This document shows, piece by piece, positions 15,451-24,799 of a stretch of DNA of 64,000 nt. Where the stretch lies: assembly GCA_944392945.1 (NCBI GenBank), contig CALXYJ010000003.1:29189-93188 (forward strand), in the 5' to 3' direction. The notes beneath the pieces are model-generated. The model had not been told where the DNA came from. It worked only from the letters and a program-made list of their open reading frames with translations, and made no database searches. Numbering within the stretch: position 1 is the stretch's first letter; every line of letters begins with the position of its first letter. The translations under genes and the position numbers were made by a program. The DNA is from an uncultured Clostridia bacterium (GTDB lineage Bacteria; Bacillota; Clostridia; TANB77; CAG-508).

Positions 15451-16842
15451 ATGGAAAGAGTAATTTTAAAAGATCTATATAGACAAAAAGAAAATTATGT
15501 AGATAAAGATATTTGTATCGAAGGTTGGATTCGTACTATAAGAGATTCAAAAACATTTGGATTTATAGAATTGAACGATGGAAGTTTCTTTAAAAATGTA
15601 CAAGTAGTTTTTAGTAATGAACTTAGCAATTTTAATGACATTTGTAAGTTAACAATTAGTTCTACAATAAAAGTTGAAGGTAAATTTGTTATAACAGAAA
15701 ATGCAAAACAACCTTTTGAAATTCAAGCAACCAAAATAGAAATTGAATGTTTGTCTGATAATACCTATCCTTTGCAAAAGAAAAGACATACATTTGAATA
15801 TTTAAGAACTATTGCCCATTTACGTGCAAGAAGTAATACCTTTAATGCTGTATTTCGTGTTAGAAGTGCATTAGCATATGCAATACACAAATTCTTCCAA
15901 GAAAAAGGATTTGTATATGTAAATACACCTTTAATAACAGCTAGTGACGCAGAAGGTGCTGGAGAAATGTTTAATGTAAATTCTTTTGATTTAAACAATA
16001 TACCAAAAGATGATAAAGGAAATGTAGATTTTTCACAAGACTTCTTTGGAAAACCTGCTCATCTAACAGTTAGTGGTCAATTAAATGCTGAAACATTTGC
16101 AGAAGCTTTTGGAAATGTTTATACATTTGGACCTACTTTTCGTGCAGAAGATTCTAATACTGTAAAACATGCTGCTGAGTTTTGGATGGTAGAACCAGAA
16201 ATATGTTTTGCTGATTTAAAAGATGATATGGATTTAGCAGAAGAAATGATAAAATATATATTTAAATATGTAATAGATAATTATCCAGAAGAAATGAATT
16301 TCTTCAATAATTTTGTTGATAAAGGTTTATTAGATAGATTAAATAATGTTATTAATTCCGATTTTGCTAGAATTACTTATACTGATGCTATTGCCGAATT
16401 AGAAAAGCATAACGATGAATTTGAATATAAAGTTAGTTGGGGAGTTGATCTTCAAACAGAACACGAAAGATATTTATGTGAAAAAATATTCCAAAGACCA
16501 GTATTTGTAACTGATTATCCTAAAGATATAAAAGCTTTTTATATGAAATTAAATGATGATGGAAAGACAGTTGCAGCAGCTGATTTATTAGCACCAGGTA
16601 TAGGAGAAATTATTGGTGGAAGTCAAAGAGAAGATGATTATAATAAATTATTAAATAGGATGCAAGAATTAAAGATGCCTATAGCGAATTATGATTGGTA
16701 TCTAGATTTAAGAAAATATGGAAGTTGTAAACATGCAGGTTTTGGACTAGGATTTGAAAGAGCTATTATGTATCTAACAGGAATGCAAAACATTCGTGAT
16801 GTTATACCATTTCCTAGAACTCCAAATAATTGTGAATTTTAA
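15451..16842 (+). CDS. asnS: Asparaginyl-tRNA synthetase
   Basis: A 463-residue class IIb synthetase that charges tRNA-Asn. An N-terminal OB-fold anticodon-binding domain ([20 protein letters not shown]) is followed by the class II core: motif 2 [12 protein letters not shown] and motif 3 [20 protein letters not shown], ending [12 protein letters not shown] as in AsnRS (AspRS differs). AGGAGG lies 7 bases before the ATG. It is monocistronic, with a strong terminator after the stop. Confidence 0.98.
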   Translation: MERVILKDLYRQKENYVDKDICIEGWIRTIRDSKTFGFIELNDGSFFKNVQVVFSNELSNFNDICKLTISSTIKVEGKFVITENAKQPFEIQATKIEIECLSDNTYPLQKKRHTFEYLRTIAHLRARSNTFNAVFRVRSALAYAIHKFFQEKGFVYVNTPLITASDAEGAGEMFNVNSFDLNNIPKDDKGNVDFSQDFFGKPAHLTVSGQLNAETFAEAFGNVYTFGPTFRAEDSNTVKHAAEFWMVEPEICFADLKDDMDLAEEMIKYIFKYVIDNYPEEMNFFNNFVDKGLLDRLNNVINSDFARITYTDAIAELEKHNDEFEYKVSWGVDLQTEHERYLCEKIFQRPVFVTDYPKDIKAFYMKLNDDGKTVAAADLLAPGIGEIIGGSQREDDYNKLLNRMQELKMPIANYDWYLDLRKYGSCKHAGFGLGFERAIMYLTGMQNIRDVIPFPRTPNNCEF

Positions 16843-16854
16843 TCTTATATTAAC

Positions 16855-16884
16855 AAAGCAGAGTTATAGAAAACTCTGCTTTTT
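16855..16884 (+). terminator. asnS terminator
   Basis: AAAGCAGAGTT (16855-16865) pairs with AACTCTGCTTT (16872-16882), then Ts. Confidence 0.85.
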
Positions 16885-16897
16885 ATATGTGCTAATA

Positions 16898-18862
16898 TTA
16901 TATAATATATTTGAAATATGTGGGGAAAGCCTTAAATTTTAAAAAGCTCCTGCTCCCCCACCTCCGGCCTCCTCCGCCTCCGGAACCAGTTCCAGAATAT
17001 CCGGTAGATGTATTTATAGAATTTGAAAATGAAGTATAAAAGCTTGAGACACATAATATTGGATAATGTACATAAATTTGATCTTCTGAATATCCATTAT
17101 TTATTAATTCTTCTCTAAATTCTTTTGCAACTTTTTCAGCTATACCAAATAATGTAGCAAAAACCAAATATTCATTCCAAATATTTACTTCTATAGGATA
17201 CCTATCTTTTATTAAGCTATAATCTAATAAATACCTAAATAGTCCATATAATTCCTTAGCATCTTGTCTATATTCATCTTTTATTACTTTAAAAATTTCA
17301 TTAAGACATAATATCAGTAATCCAAAAGCCACTATCATGCAAAACATACCTATTCCAATATTGATATATTTGTTTGTTGTTGGATCATTAACAATAGTAT
17401 TTATTATTATTGCAAAAATTCCTATAATACCTAAAATAATAACGGTTCTTGAAAGGGATTTATGATCAAGATTCCTGTAGTAATCATTTTTACTAATTAA
17501 CTTATTGGTTCTAGCTTTATTTATCTGTTTTATTAATTTATTTGATTTAGAAATTTGTTTAAATCTAGAATTTAATTCTACGATTTTACTAAAATATTGC
17601 TTATAGTTAAATATAGTACTAATATTTTCAGAAAATATTAGCGATAGAATTTGATTTTCATATGGTTGTAATGTAGAAAAATCAAATTTTTCATTTAAAG
17701 TTAAATTATAATCGTATTTACTTCTTCCTTTTTTCTTGCTATTAACTTTAGTCTCCATATTTAATGCTTTTTTATTTACTAAATCTAATATCGTTGCAAT
17801 AATTAAGTTTGAACTTAAAGAATCTTCAAGTTTTGCAGGCAATAATATTTGATATTCTAACAGATTTAATCTTTTAGGGATTTCTCTATAATAATCAGCT
17901 CTTTTTTTACTAAATTTAAATGGTTTTGCAATTAATATGGCATAAATTATAATTATTATAAAGATAATTATGTATACTAGCAATATTATAGAATTTATAC
18001 TTTGATATATAAAATATTTCTTATTTCCCTCTGTCATTTTTTCTTCAATTTTATATAAAGAATCAAAATCATAATTTGCATTATATTTTTTAGTACAATT
18101 CATTAGTAATGTATTGGGAAAAACTATTCTTGCATCCATTGATGTTCTAGATGGCATGTCATTAATAATAAATGATATGCCATTTTTATCCTTGTCAAAA
18201 TCAATTTTAATGTTCTCTAATTTAATAGCATATGTATGAGGATAATATTTTACTTCATCTAAATTAACACTACTTGGAAAATAAATATTTAATTCAAGTA
18301 AATCAATGTCTTTTTCTATTCCATTCCCAATAAAATTATAATAAATTTCGCTCATGTCATTATATTGAACTATTACATCTTCTATATCATAAGAATAATA
18401 TACAATTTGCGTTTCATCAGTTTTTGCAGGAGAATATACTTTTAAGTCATAACCCTTTGTATCTTTAGTCTCTACATTTGAAATTGTATATATACCAGAA
18501 TCCCCATTTTCAGCCGATAATGATTTTTGGTATAATTCCTTATTTTCTCCTTCTTTTTTTACATATATTTGTAAATTAGTAATATCACTTGCTTGGTATC
18601 GTGAGGAATTTGGTTCCATGGAATCTGAATCTTCTTTATAATAATAACGTAAACTTCTAGTTAAACCATTGGCTGAACTATTAAATTTGTATGTAAAAGA
18701 TTCATCTATATGTAAATTACCATTTTCAAGGATTGTAGCATTTATTGAATGATTTGTAATATTATATGACGGTCCATCTGCTTGTACTATAGTAGGAACA
18801 AAAAATAATATAAAAGTCACTAAAATAATAAAAACAATACTTATTCGTTTTATATTTTTCAT
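16898..18862 (-). CDS. DUF2207 membrane protein, C-terminus frameshifted
   Basis: A 654-residue protein with a signal peptide (VFIILVTFILFFVPTIVQA), an extracytoplasmic beta-rich domain (30-260), a membrane segment near 292-315, a cytoplasmic region and two further membrane segments around 475-520. This is the DUF2207 layout; function unknown. Members end with a Gly-rich tail of the GGGGGAGAF type. Here the tail leaves that frame at a doubled C (plus-strand GG 16966-16967) and gains about 23 foreign residues. Removing one base restores GGGGAGAF and a stop at 16939-16941. The remainder is intact. Confidence 0.85.
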   Translation of the reverse strand: MKNIKRISIVFIILVTFILFFVPTIVQADGPSYNITNHSINATILENGNLHIDESFTYKFNSSANGLTRSLRYYYKEDSDSMEPNSSRYQASDITNLQIYVKKEGENKELYQKSLSAENGDSGIYTISNVETKDTKGYDLKVYSPAKTDETQIVYYSYDIEDVIVQYNDMSEIYYNFIGNGIEKDIDLLELNIYFPSSVNLDEVKYYPHTYAIKLENIKIDFDKDKNGISFIINDMPSRTSMDARIVFPNTLLMNCTKKYNANYDFDSLYKIEEKMTEGNKKYFIYQSINSIILLVYIIIFIIIIIYAILIAKPFKFSKKRADYYREIPKRLNLLEYQILLPAKLEDSLSSNLIIATILDLVNKKALNMETKVNSKKKGRSKYDYNLTLNEKFDFSTLQPYENQILSLIFSENISTIFNYKQYFSKIVELNSRFKQISKSNKLIKQINKARTNKLISKNDYYRNLDHKSLSRTVIILGIIGIFAIIINTIVNDPTTNKYINIGIGMFCMIVAFGLLILCLNEIFKVIKDEYRQDAKELYGLFRYLLDYSLIKDRYPIEVNIWNEYLVFATLFGIAEKVAKEFREELINNGYSEDQIYVHYPILCVSSFYTSFSNSINTSTGYSGTGSGGGGGRRWGSRSFLKFKAFPTYFKYII

Positions 18863-18888
18863 ACAACATTCTCCATTCTTTGACTTAA

Positions 18889-20226
18889 TTATTTAAATCT
18901 TCTTAAGTAAGAATCTATTTTATCTAAAAATTCATTATTATTTTTTGTAAGAACCATTTGTGAAATTATATGTTCAGTTACATCTGCTACTGGTAAATTA
19001 TTTAGAGCTTTACGCAAGGCAAAAACTGTTTCATATTCCTTTGGTGTAAGTAATAAATCTTCTCTTCTTGTACCAGATTTATTAATATCTATTGCAGGGA
19101 AAATACGTTTTTCAGATAATTTTCTATCAAGATGTACTTCCATATTACCAGTACCTTTAAACTCTTCAAATATAACGTCATCCATTCTACTTCCAGTTTC
19201 TATTAAGGCTGATGCAAGTATTGTTAAACTTCCGCCATTTTCTATGTTTCTTGCAGCACCAAAAAATTTCTTTGGTTTATGTAGAGCATTAGGATCAAGA
19301 CCTCCAGATAAAGTTCTTCCAGAAGATGGAATAACTAAATTATAAGCTCTAGCTAATCTTGTAATACTATCTAATAAAATTACTACATCTTTTCCTTGCT
19401 CAACCAATCTCTTTGATCTTTCTATAACCATTTCTGCAACTTTTACATGGTGCTCTGGTAATTCATCAAATGTAGAATATATTACCTCTCCATTAATAGA
19501 ACGTTTCATATCTGTAACTTCTTCTGGTCTTTCATCTATTAACAAAACTATTAATTCTATTTCAGGATTATTTTTAGTAATACTATTAGCAAATTTTTTT
19601 ATTAATGTAGTTTTTCCTACCTTAGGTGGTGCTACAATCATTCCTCTTTGTCCTTTTCCTATTGGACTTACTAAATCTATTATTCTCATAGCATATTCTT
19701 TTGATTCAGTTTCTAATTTAATTCTTTCTGTTGGATATATCGGTGTTAAATCATCGAATTTTTTCCTTTTATATGCTTTTTCTGGAGCTTCTCCATTTAC
19801 TTCTCCAACAAAAATTAGAGAAGGAAATCTTTCACCCTCCTTTGCCATTCTAGATATACCCTTTATTTGGTCACCTGTATCTAATTTAAATCTTCTAATT
19901 TGTACTGGTGAAATATATACATCATTGGGAGTAGATAAATAATTTTCTCCTCTTAAAAATCCATAGCCATCTGGCAATACTTCTAGTATTCCTTCCGCAA
20001 TTTTATCATCATTATTTGTAATTTTATATGATGTATTTCCATCAGTTATAATATTTTCATGTTGTTCACTATTTGTAAACTTTTCTTCTTTATTGTCCAC
20101 AATAGTTACACTATCATCATTTAATAAGTCAATTAATTCACTTTTCTTATATTTAGAATATCCTTTAATATTTTTGTTTTTTGCAAGCTCTCTTAATTCA
20201 CTTAGACTAAAATCTTCTAAGTTCAT
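18889..20226 (-). CDS. rho: Transcription termination factor Rho
   Basis: A 445-residue hexameric RNA helicase. N-terminal SAP-like Rho_N domain ([20 protein letters not shown]), a cold-shock-like RNA-binding domain ([14 protein letters not shown]), then a RecA-type ATPase with Walker [13 protein letters not shown], Walker [18 protein letters not shown] and the Q/R-loop region [15 protein letters not shown] 20226 is chosen because AGGAGG precedes it. The gene follows divIC, with a long hairpin (20335-20397) between them. A second look at the leader is warranted because rho is often autoregulated. Confidence 0.98.
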   Translation of the reverse strand: MNLEDFSLSELRELAKNKNIKGYSKYKKSELIDLLNDDSVTIVDNKEEKFTNSEQHENIITDGNTSYKITNNDDKIAEGILEVLPDGYGFLRGENYLSTPNDVYISPVQIRRFKLDTGDQIKGISRMAKEGERFPSLIFVGEVNGEAPEKAYKRKKFDDLTPIYPTERIKLETESKEYAMRIIDLVSPIGKGQRGMIVAPPKVGKTTLIKKFANSITKNNPEIELIVLLIDERPEEVTDMKRSINGEVIYSTFDELPEHHVKVAEMVIERSKRLVEQGKDVVILLDSITRLARAYNLVIPSSGRTLSGGLDPNALHKPKKFFGAARNIENGGSLTILASALIETGSRMDDVIFEEFKGTGNMEVHLDRKLSEKRIFPAIDINKSGTRREDLLLTPKEYETVFALRKALNNLPVADVTEHIISQMVLTKNNNEFLDKIDSYLRRFK

Positions 20227-20334
20227 AAAACCCCTCCTAATATTAAATTCCAATAATTATGTGAGAAACCATATTATAGATTAAAGTTAGAACGAAAGAA
20301 ATAGAAAAATAAACGGATAAAAGATTAATTTGTG

Positions 20335-20397
20335 ATTATATATCTGTTATTAAAAAAGAAAATAGAAAATAAAATGTTTTAACAACAGATATATAAT
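20335..20397 (-). other. 21-bp inverted repeat between divIC and rho
   Basis: 20335-20355 pairs with 20377-20397 over 21 positions with one G-U wobble on the minus-strand RNA (an A-C mismatch on the plus strand). The loop is about 21 bases and purine-rich on the plus strand. No T run follows on the minus strand, so it is not a standard terminator. Confidence 0.7.
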
Positions 20398-20456
20398 TAT
20401 TTAAATTTTTTAATATAATAAAATTCTTTGGATTCCAATTATTAATATTTTAAAGA

Positions 20457-20741
20457 TTATTTATTTGCATCAACATAAACTCTTTCATTTGGTAAATACA
20501 TATCTAATTTATCTCTTGCAATTTGCTCGATATATTCGTCAGAATTAATATTTGCTTCCATATCTGATAATTCATTTTTATATTCTTGCTGTTCTTGTAT
20601 TTGTGAAGATACATAATCTTGTTCTGATTTATAAGAATTTATTGTTTTTTGTTGATTTATAAGAATATAAATAAAATAAGATAATACAATTAAAATTATA
20701 ATAACTTTAAATATTTTTTTATTTCTAAAAACATTTTTCAT
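20457..20741 (-). CDS. divIC: Septum formation initiator DivIC/FtsB-type
   Basis: A 94-residue bitopic division protein: short basic cytoplasmic tail, membrane segment (about 11-28), extracytoplasmic coiled coil (QQKTINSYKSEQDYVSSQIQ) and the conserved tail YIEQIARDKLDMYLPNERVY. DivIC works with FtsL and DivIB in the divisome. Its position after yabP and yabQ is the usual Bacillus/Clostridium order. Confidence 0.92.
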   Translation of the reverse strand: MKNVFRNKKIFKVIIILIVLSYFIYILINQQKTINSYKSEQDYVSSQIQEQQEYKNELSDMEANINSDEYIEQIARDKLDMYLPNERVYVDANK

Positions 20742-20777
20742 AAATATATTTTCTCTCCTATAATCAATTCTAAATCA

Positions 20778-21206
20778 TTATACATTATAATTACTTTTTT
20801 GTATAGATTTTTTTGATTTATTTTTACATTTTTTTAAATAATTATTAATAAAATTATAAAATCTTTTGAATATCGATATAATTATATTTAAAACTCCTTT
20901 TATTGGTTTCATTAGAATTTCTAGTATTTTATTTATCAATTTTGTTAGCAAAATAATATATATAAAAATTCCTAATAATAACCCAACAAATAAGTAAAAA
21001 CGTATTTCTCCATCATTAAATTTAAAAATGCTAGACATGATTAAAAATCCACTAATTATCCAAAATAATATATCTTCTATATATGTAATTACATCATTTG
21101 TTTTAAAAGTTTTTCTTAATGCTCTAAAGAAATCAAATATAAAAGATACTAACATTCCTAAAATAATGAATATAAAAAAGTTGTAAAGTTGTAACATATC
21201 TATCAC
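20778..21206 (-). CDS. yabQ: Spore cortex biosynthesis protein YabQ
   Basis: A 142-residue membrane protein with about four hydrophobic segments in the first 95 residues and a basic C-terminal tail. The motif FIFDFFRALRKTF after the first segment is characteristic. YabQ is needed for cortex formation in B. subtilis. It starts 6 bases after yabP, in an operon yabP-yabQ-divIC. Confidence 0.9.
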   Translation of the reverse strand: MIDMLQLYNFFIFIILGMLVSFIFDFFRALRKTFKTNDVITYIEDILFWIISGFLIMSSIFKFNDGEIRFYLFVGLLLGIFIYIILLTKLINKILEILMKPIKGVLNIIISIFKRFYNFINNYLKKCKNKSKKSIQKSNYNV

Positions 21207-21212
21207 CTAAAC

Positions 21213-21506
21213 TTATTTAAATATTTTGCTAAATATACTTTCCCCTTTTCTTTCTTCAGGATCTTGGCTATAATTTATACTTGTTATATTTCCTTCTATT
21301 TTTACTTCACTTTCATCTATATTTAATTTATTTATTTTCAATTCATTTCCTTTTATTGTTAGCATTCCAAGATCTGTAGAAAGAATAACAACTTGATCGT
21401 CAAAGCTTAAAATATCATTAATTCCAGTAACATTTAATTTCTCCCTATTTTCTAAAACAATGTTTTGCATTACATTAATATTAGCTTGCCTTTTTTCTTC
21501 TATCAT
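21213..21506 (-). CDS. yabP: Sporulation protein YabP
   Basis: A 97-residue protein of the YabP/YqfC family: VMQNIVLENREKLNVTGI, then ILSFDDQVVILSTDLGMLTI, then GNELKINKLNIDESEVKIEG. It is needed for spore formation in Bacillus. It is the first gene of the yabP-yabQ-divIC unit, with AGGAGG before its ATG. Confidence 0.94.
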   Translation of the reverse strand: MIEEKRQANINVMQNIVLENREKLNVTGINDILSFDDQVVILSTDLGMLTIKGNELKINKLNIDESEVKIEGNITSINYSQDPEERKGESIFSKIFK

Positions 21507-21555
21507 AACTCGTACCTCCTAAAATATATATATTCATTTTTTAGTAAAATATACC

Positions 21556-21587
21556 AAAAAAGAAATAGCAAAAGCTATTTCTTTTTT
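21556..21587 (-). terminator. Terminator of the 21595-23409 gene
   Basis: AAAAAGAAATAGC and GCTATTTCTTTTT form a 13-bp stem with a 4-base loop and a T run on the minus strand. Confidence 0.85.
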
Positions 21588-21594
21588 GAAAATT

Positions 21595-23409
21595 CTATCT
21601 ATTTTTATTTTCATCTTGTTGTTTTAATCTTAAATATCCTATCTCTTCCCAACTATTATATGCTAAATTTAATTTAAATAGTAGTTTTGGTTTTGCACCT
21701 GCTCTATTCTTATCTACAACACAGGCATAATATCTTACATCTGGATCATCATATGCTATAAGATCATAGCATTTCTTATCCATTTCTTCTATAGAATACT
21801 CATAATCTTTATAATTTTCACGATTAATTTGTTTTACTAAACATAATGTATCTAATACTTCTTTTACTGTCCTACTTGCCTGTAAATCATTAATAGTCAA
21901 ATTTATAGGCCATGTAGGCGTCTCAGTTAATTGCAAAGTAGAAAAAATAAACATATTAAAGTTTTGTGCTAAATTAGAAAGAATTGTAGCTGTTTTCTTA
22001 ACTTCTTCCCCATTTCCAATATGTTCTGTATCTGTTTTTAATGTATCATAAAAAACATATTCTATATGCTTCATATAGTAATAATTCATTATAACTTTTA
22101 ATAATTCATCATTAGTATGGTCTGTAATATTAATAAAATAAATAGAATTATTTATCTCTTTATCTATCCAATCAGTTACATAAATTGTATCTCTAAATTC
22201 TTTTGAAATTTTTGCTAATCTTTTTACAAATTCAGACCTAGTTTCTCCTTCTTCTTGTAGTATAAATCCCTTTTCATCTGTTTTTACATTTGATCCTTCA
22301 TCAGCTCTAAATTTAAATTCTAATAATTCTCCTTCTGTTTTATGTAATTGTTTTCCATGAATCTTCTGAATTTCTGGATCATTTAATATAGTAGTAATTA
22401 AACATAACTTCATTTTTTCTTCTGACATCTCGTTTGAAATTACCAAAGCTCTTTTTTTATGAACTAACGCTAAATTAGCAACCATTTTTATTGTAAATCT
22501 ACTTTTACCAGAGTTTGATGGCATTGCAACTGCCATTGTCTCTCCTTTTCTTAGCCCTTTAAATTCTCTAGATAAACGCTTAAAAGGTAATGGTATACCT
22601 GTAGTTAAATTATTTTCACCTGTCTCTAAAAATTTTGTAAGGTCATGGTTTAAAATAGATCTTTTGAATTTCTCTGTTGCAGTAACTTGTTCAACTGCAC
22701 TCTCTACTTCTTCTATGGACATTTTATCATATAGTTCATAATTTTTAATTTCTACAACTTTATCTTGAACATTTTTAATGGGAATTTTTAAATACCATTT
22801 TCTAAGTATAAATAATTTCTTTAAATCAACATATACATTTTCCATTTTTACATTTCTTTGCAATTTTATACGTGTTACTAGTTGTTTTTTTAATTCATAC
22901 ACTTCTTTAGATGTTTTTGCAAAATTAAATTTTCTTTTTACAGATTCTGGAGCATATTTTTCTCCTTCCATAAAAAGAACACTTTTATATAAATTTAACA
23001 TTCTATCATCTTGAAAATATACTTCATCATACAAAAAGTTATAACTTACTATATATCTTGGATCATACAATAATAAACCAATATAATCTTCTTCAAGCTC
23101 TAAATCTCGTAATTCTAAAGGATATCTTTCTGCCTCATCTTCATTAATTTGTTCAGCTTCAAATTGCTTTTTTTCTTCTTCTAACGCTTCTTGTTCTTCG
23201 TTTTTCTTTTTTAACTCTCTTTTTTTATTTTCTTTCTTTTTATTTTTTAAAGCTTCATTCAGCTCTTTTATTCCATCCAATGCTTTATTTAAATCATTAT
23301 TCATAATAGCTTCTTTTATTTCTTGTATTTGGCTAGCATTTTGCTTTGTTACAGGAATATGGTTTAATAAATCATATAATTGTGATACATTACTATCATT
23401 TGTTTCCAT
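21595..23409 (-). CDS. DnaB/RecA-fold ATPase, replicative-helicase-like
   Basis: A 604-residue protein. Residues 1-100 are charged and contain a coiled coil (KNKKKENKKRELKKKNEEQE). A middle helical domain resembles the DnaB N-terminal and linker region. The C-terminal ATPase has Walker A MPSNSGKSRF, a Walker B-like strand YVFYDTLK with Asp, and a late DKNRAGAKPKLLF resembling DnaB motif H4. It is clearly of the DnaB family but diverges from a housekeeping DnaB; the long coiled-coil extension is unusual. It is monocistronic with its own terminator. Specific role unknown. Confidence 0.7.
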   Translation of the reverse strand: METNDSNVSQLYDLLNHIPVTKQNASQIQEIKEAIMNNDLNKALDGIKELNEALKNKKKENKKRELKKKNEEQEALEEEKKQFEAEQINEDEAERYPLELRDLELEEDYIGLLLYDPRYIVSYNFLYDEVYFQDDRMLNLYKSVLFMEGEKYAPESVKRKFNFAKTSKEVYELKKQLVTRIKLQRNVKMENVYVDLKKLFILRKWYLKIPIKNVQDKVVEIKNYELYDKMSIEEVESAVEQVTATEKFKRSILNHDLTKFLETGENNLTTGIPLPFKRLSREFKGLRKGETMAVAMPSNSGKSRFTIKMVANLALVHKKRALVISNEMSEEKMKLCLITTILNDPEIQKIHGKQLHKTEGELLEFKFRADEGSNVKTDEKGFILQEEGETRSEFVKRLAKISKEFRDTIYVTDWIDKEINNSIYFINITDHTNDELLKVIMNYYYMKHIEYVFYDTLKTDTEHIGNGEEVKKTATILSNLAQNFNMFIFSTLQLTETPTWPINLTINDLQASRTVKEVLDTLCLVKQINRENYKDYEYSIEEMDKKCYDLIAYDDPDVRYYACVVDKNRAGAKPKLLFKLNLAYNSWEEIGYLRLKQQDENKNR

Positions 23410-23510
23410 CTTTATTCTCCTTTTTGTTTTTGTTAATTATATCATAATATATATTTTTTAAAAGCTTTTTTCTCAATAAATTAGCATATTGTATTTTAGA
23501 TCAATACAAA

Positions 23511-23546
23511 GAAGAAGATGCGAGGTATTATTCCCGCATCTTCTTC
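23511..23546 (-). terminator. 12-bp hairpin overlapping the end of the 23528-23995 gene
   Basis: GAAGAAGATGCG (23511-23522) pairs perfectly with CGCATCTTCTTC (23535-23546). The stop codon lies in the loop region. Confidence 0.8.
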
Positions 23547-23995
23547 TGGTAAAACGTAATTCTTCTTAGCACTTCATTATCTTCTTCGGAAACTTTTAAT
23601 TGTAAATTAAGTTCCTGTTTAGATTTATTAAGTGCTTCCATTTCGCACACCGCCATATATAATATTGGCGAAATCCGTGCAATTTTTTCTTTGCTCGATT
23701 TAGATTCTTTTAAAAAAAGTCTTGAGATTTTGACTAATTCACGATCTGTGAACGTTTTTCCTTGCGCTAATAGCAGAGCTTCTTCTTGTAATTCACGTTT
23801 TATTAAAAGCATAAAGTTCTTTTTATTTTCATAGCTTGCAGCCATTGTCCTAAAATCAGCTGAATATCGGATATCATCTAATATATGGCTTTCTTTGATT
23901 TGCTTTTCCGTGGCATATATTGCTTCAGTGCATAGAGCTTCAATCCCTGCTAAATCATTAAATAAATCCCGACAAATGTCTTTTAGAATCTTCAT
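23528..23995 (-). CDS. Hypothetical cassette protein, 155 residues
   Basis: Not recognised. An all-helical soluble protein with many Glu and Lys residues (LFNDLAGIEALCTEAIYATE near the N-terminus; ELNLQLKVSEEDNEVLRRIT near the C-terminus). It looks like a helical bundle without known motifs. ATG 23995 is chosen because GGAGGA is 5 bases upstream; the longer frame to 24019 has no ribosome site. It is a single-gene cassette with its own promoter and a 12-bp terminator over the stop, less AT-rich than the flanks. Confidence 0.75.
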   Translation of the reverse strand: MKILKDICRDLFNDLAGIEALCTEAIYATEKQIKESHILDDIRYSADFRTMAASYENKKNFMLLIKRELQEEALLLAQGKTFTDRELVKISRLFLKESKSSKEKIARISPILYMAVCEMEALNKSKQELNLQLKVSEEDNEVLRRITFYQKKMRE

Positions 23996-24037
23996 ATACG
24001 TCCTCCCTATTTTATGCAACTTCTTGTAATCTTATTT

Positions 24038-24066
24038 ATTATAACACAATTACATGATTTTTTAAA
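24038..24066 (-). promoter_or_regulatory. Promoter of the 23528-23995 gene
   Basis: Minus strand: -35 TTTAAA (24066-24061), 17 bases, -10 TATAAT (24043-24038). The -35 overlaps the T tract of the lemA terminator. Confidence 0.6.
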
Positions 24067-24102
24067 GAAAAATCCATGTAAGTATTATTTACTTACATGG
24101 AT
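24064..24102 (-). terminator. lemA terminator
   Basis: ATCCATGTAAGTA (24072-24084) pairs perfectly with TACTTACATGGAT (24090-24102), followed by Ts on the minus strand. Confidence 0.85.
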
Positions 24103-24137
24103 AGAACTGTTAATTATTACTAGTCTATATTTACTTT

Positions 24138-24677
24138 TTACATACTTATTTTTATATTATTTCCCTCTATTTGTCTATCTTGTAGTTCAAATAATTCGCC
24201 TTCTTTAAACTTAAATAATTTGGCAATTATATTGCAAGGAAATACACTTAATTTTGTATTATACTTAGTAGTATCATTATTATAAATTCTTCTTGCAGCC
24301 TGTAATTCATTTTCTACTTTTATAAGAGTTTTTTGTAATTTTAAAAATTGTTCACTAGCTTTTAATTCTGGATAATTTTCGACTACTAACATTAAATTAT
24401 TATATTCGTCATTTAATTTATCCAATGATTCTTTGTCCCTATTTTTTGCATAAGATGTTCTATATTCTGTTATTTTATTTAATAAATCACTTTCATAATT
24501 AGCATATCCTTTTGTAACTTCTACTAAATTAGGGATTAAGTCAAATCTCTTTTTTAAATATACATCTATTACACTAAAAGAATTATCCATTTGTCTTTTT
24601 AATGTAACTAATTTATTGTATGTAAGAATCACGAACAAAACTAATAAAATCAGTATAATTAATATAGCTGGTATCAT
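24138..24677 (-). CDS. lemA: LemA-family protein
   Basis: A 179-residue protein: one N-terminal membrane segment (3-19), then the conserved LemA helix pattern NKLVTLKRQMDNSFSVIDVY, LKKRFDLIPNLVEVTKGYA and the later ENELQAARRIYN. The end FKEGELFELQDRQ is typical. Function is unknown, though LemA proteins often pair with DUF3137 or DUF2207-like membrane proteins. The DUF3137 gene is divergent from it across 122 bases, and a DUF2207 gene is 5 kb away. Confidence 0.94.
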   Translation of the reverse strand: MIPAILIILILLVLFVILTYNKLVTLKRQMDNSFSVIDVYLKKRFDLIPNLVEVTKGYANYESDLLNKITEYRTSYAKNRDKESLDKLNDEYNNLMLVVENYPELKASEQFLKLQKTLIKVENELQAARRIYNNDTTKYNTKLSVFPCNIIAKLFKFKEGELFELQDRQIEGNNIKISM

Positions 24678-24799
24678 AAAATCATCCCCTTATTCTTTTG
24701 CTTAACTATATATTAAGTATAAAACTTTTTATAAAAAATGTCAAAAAATTTACATGATGATAAACTTATGATAAAATAAATCAAATGGAGGATTTTAAT

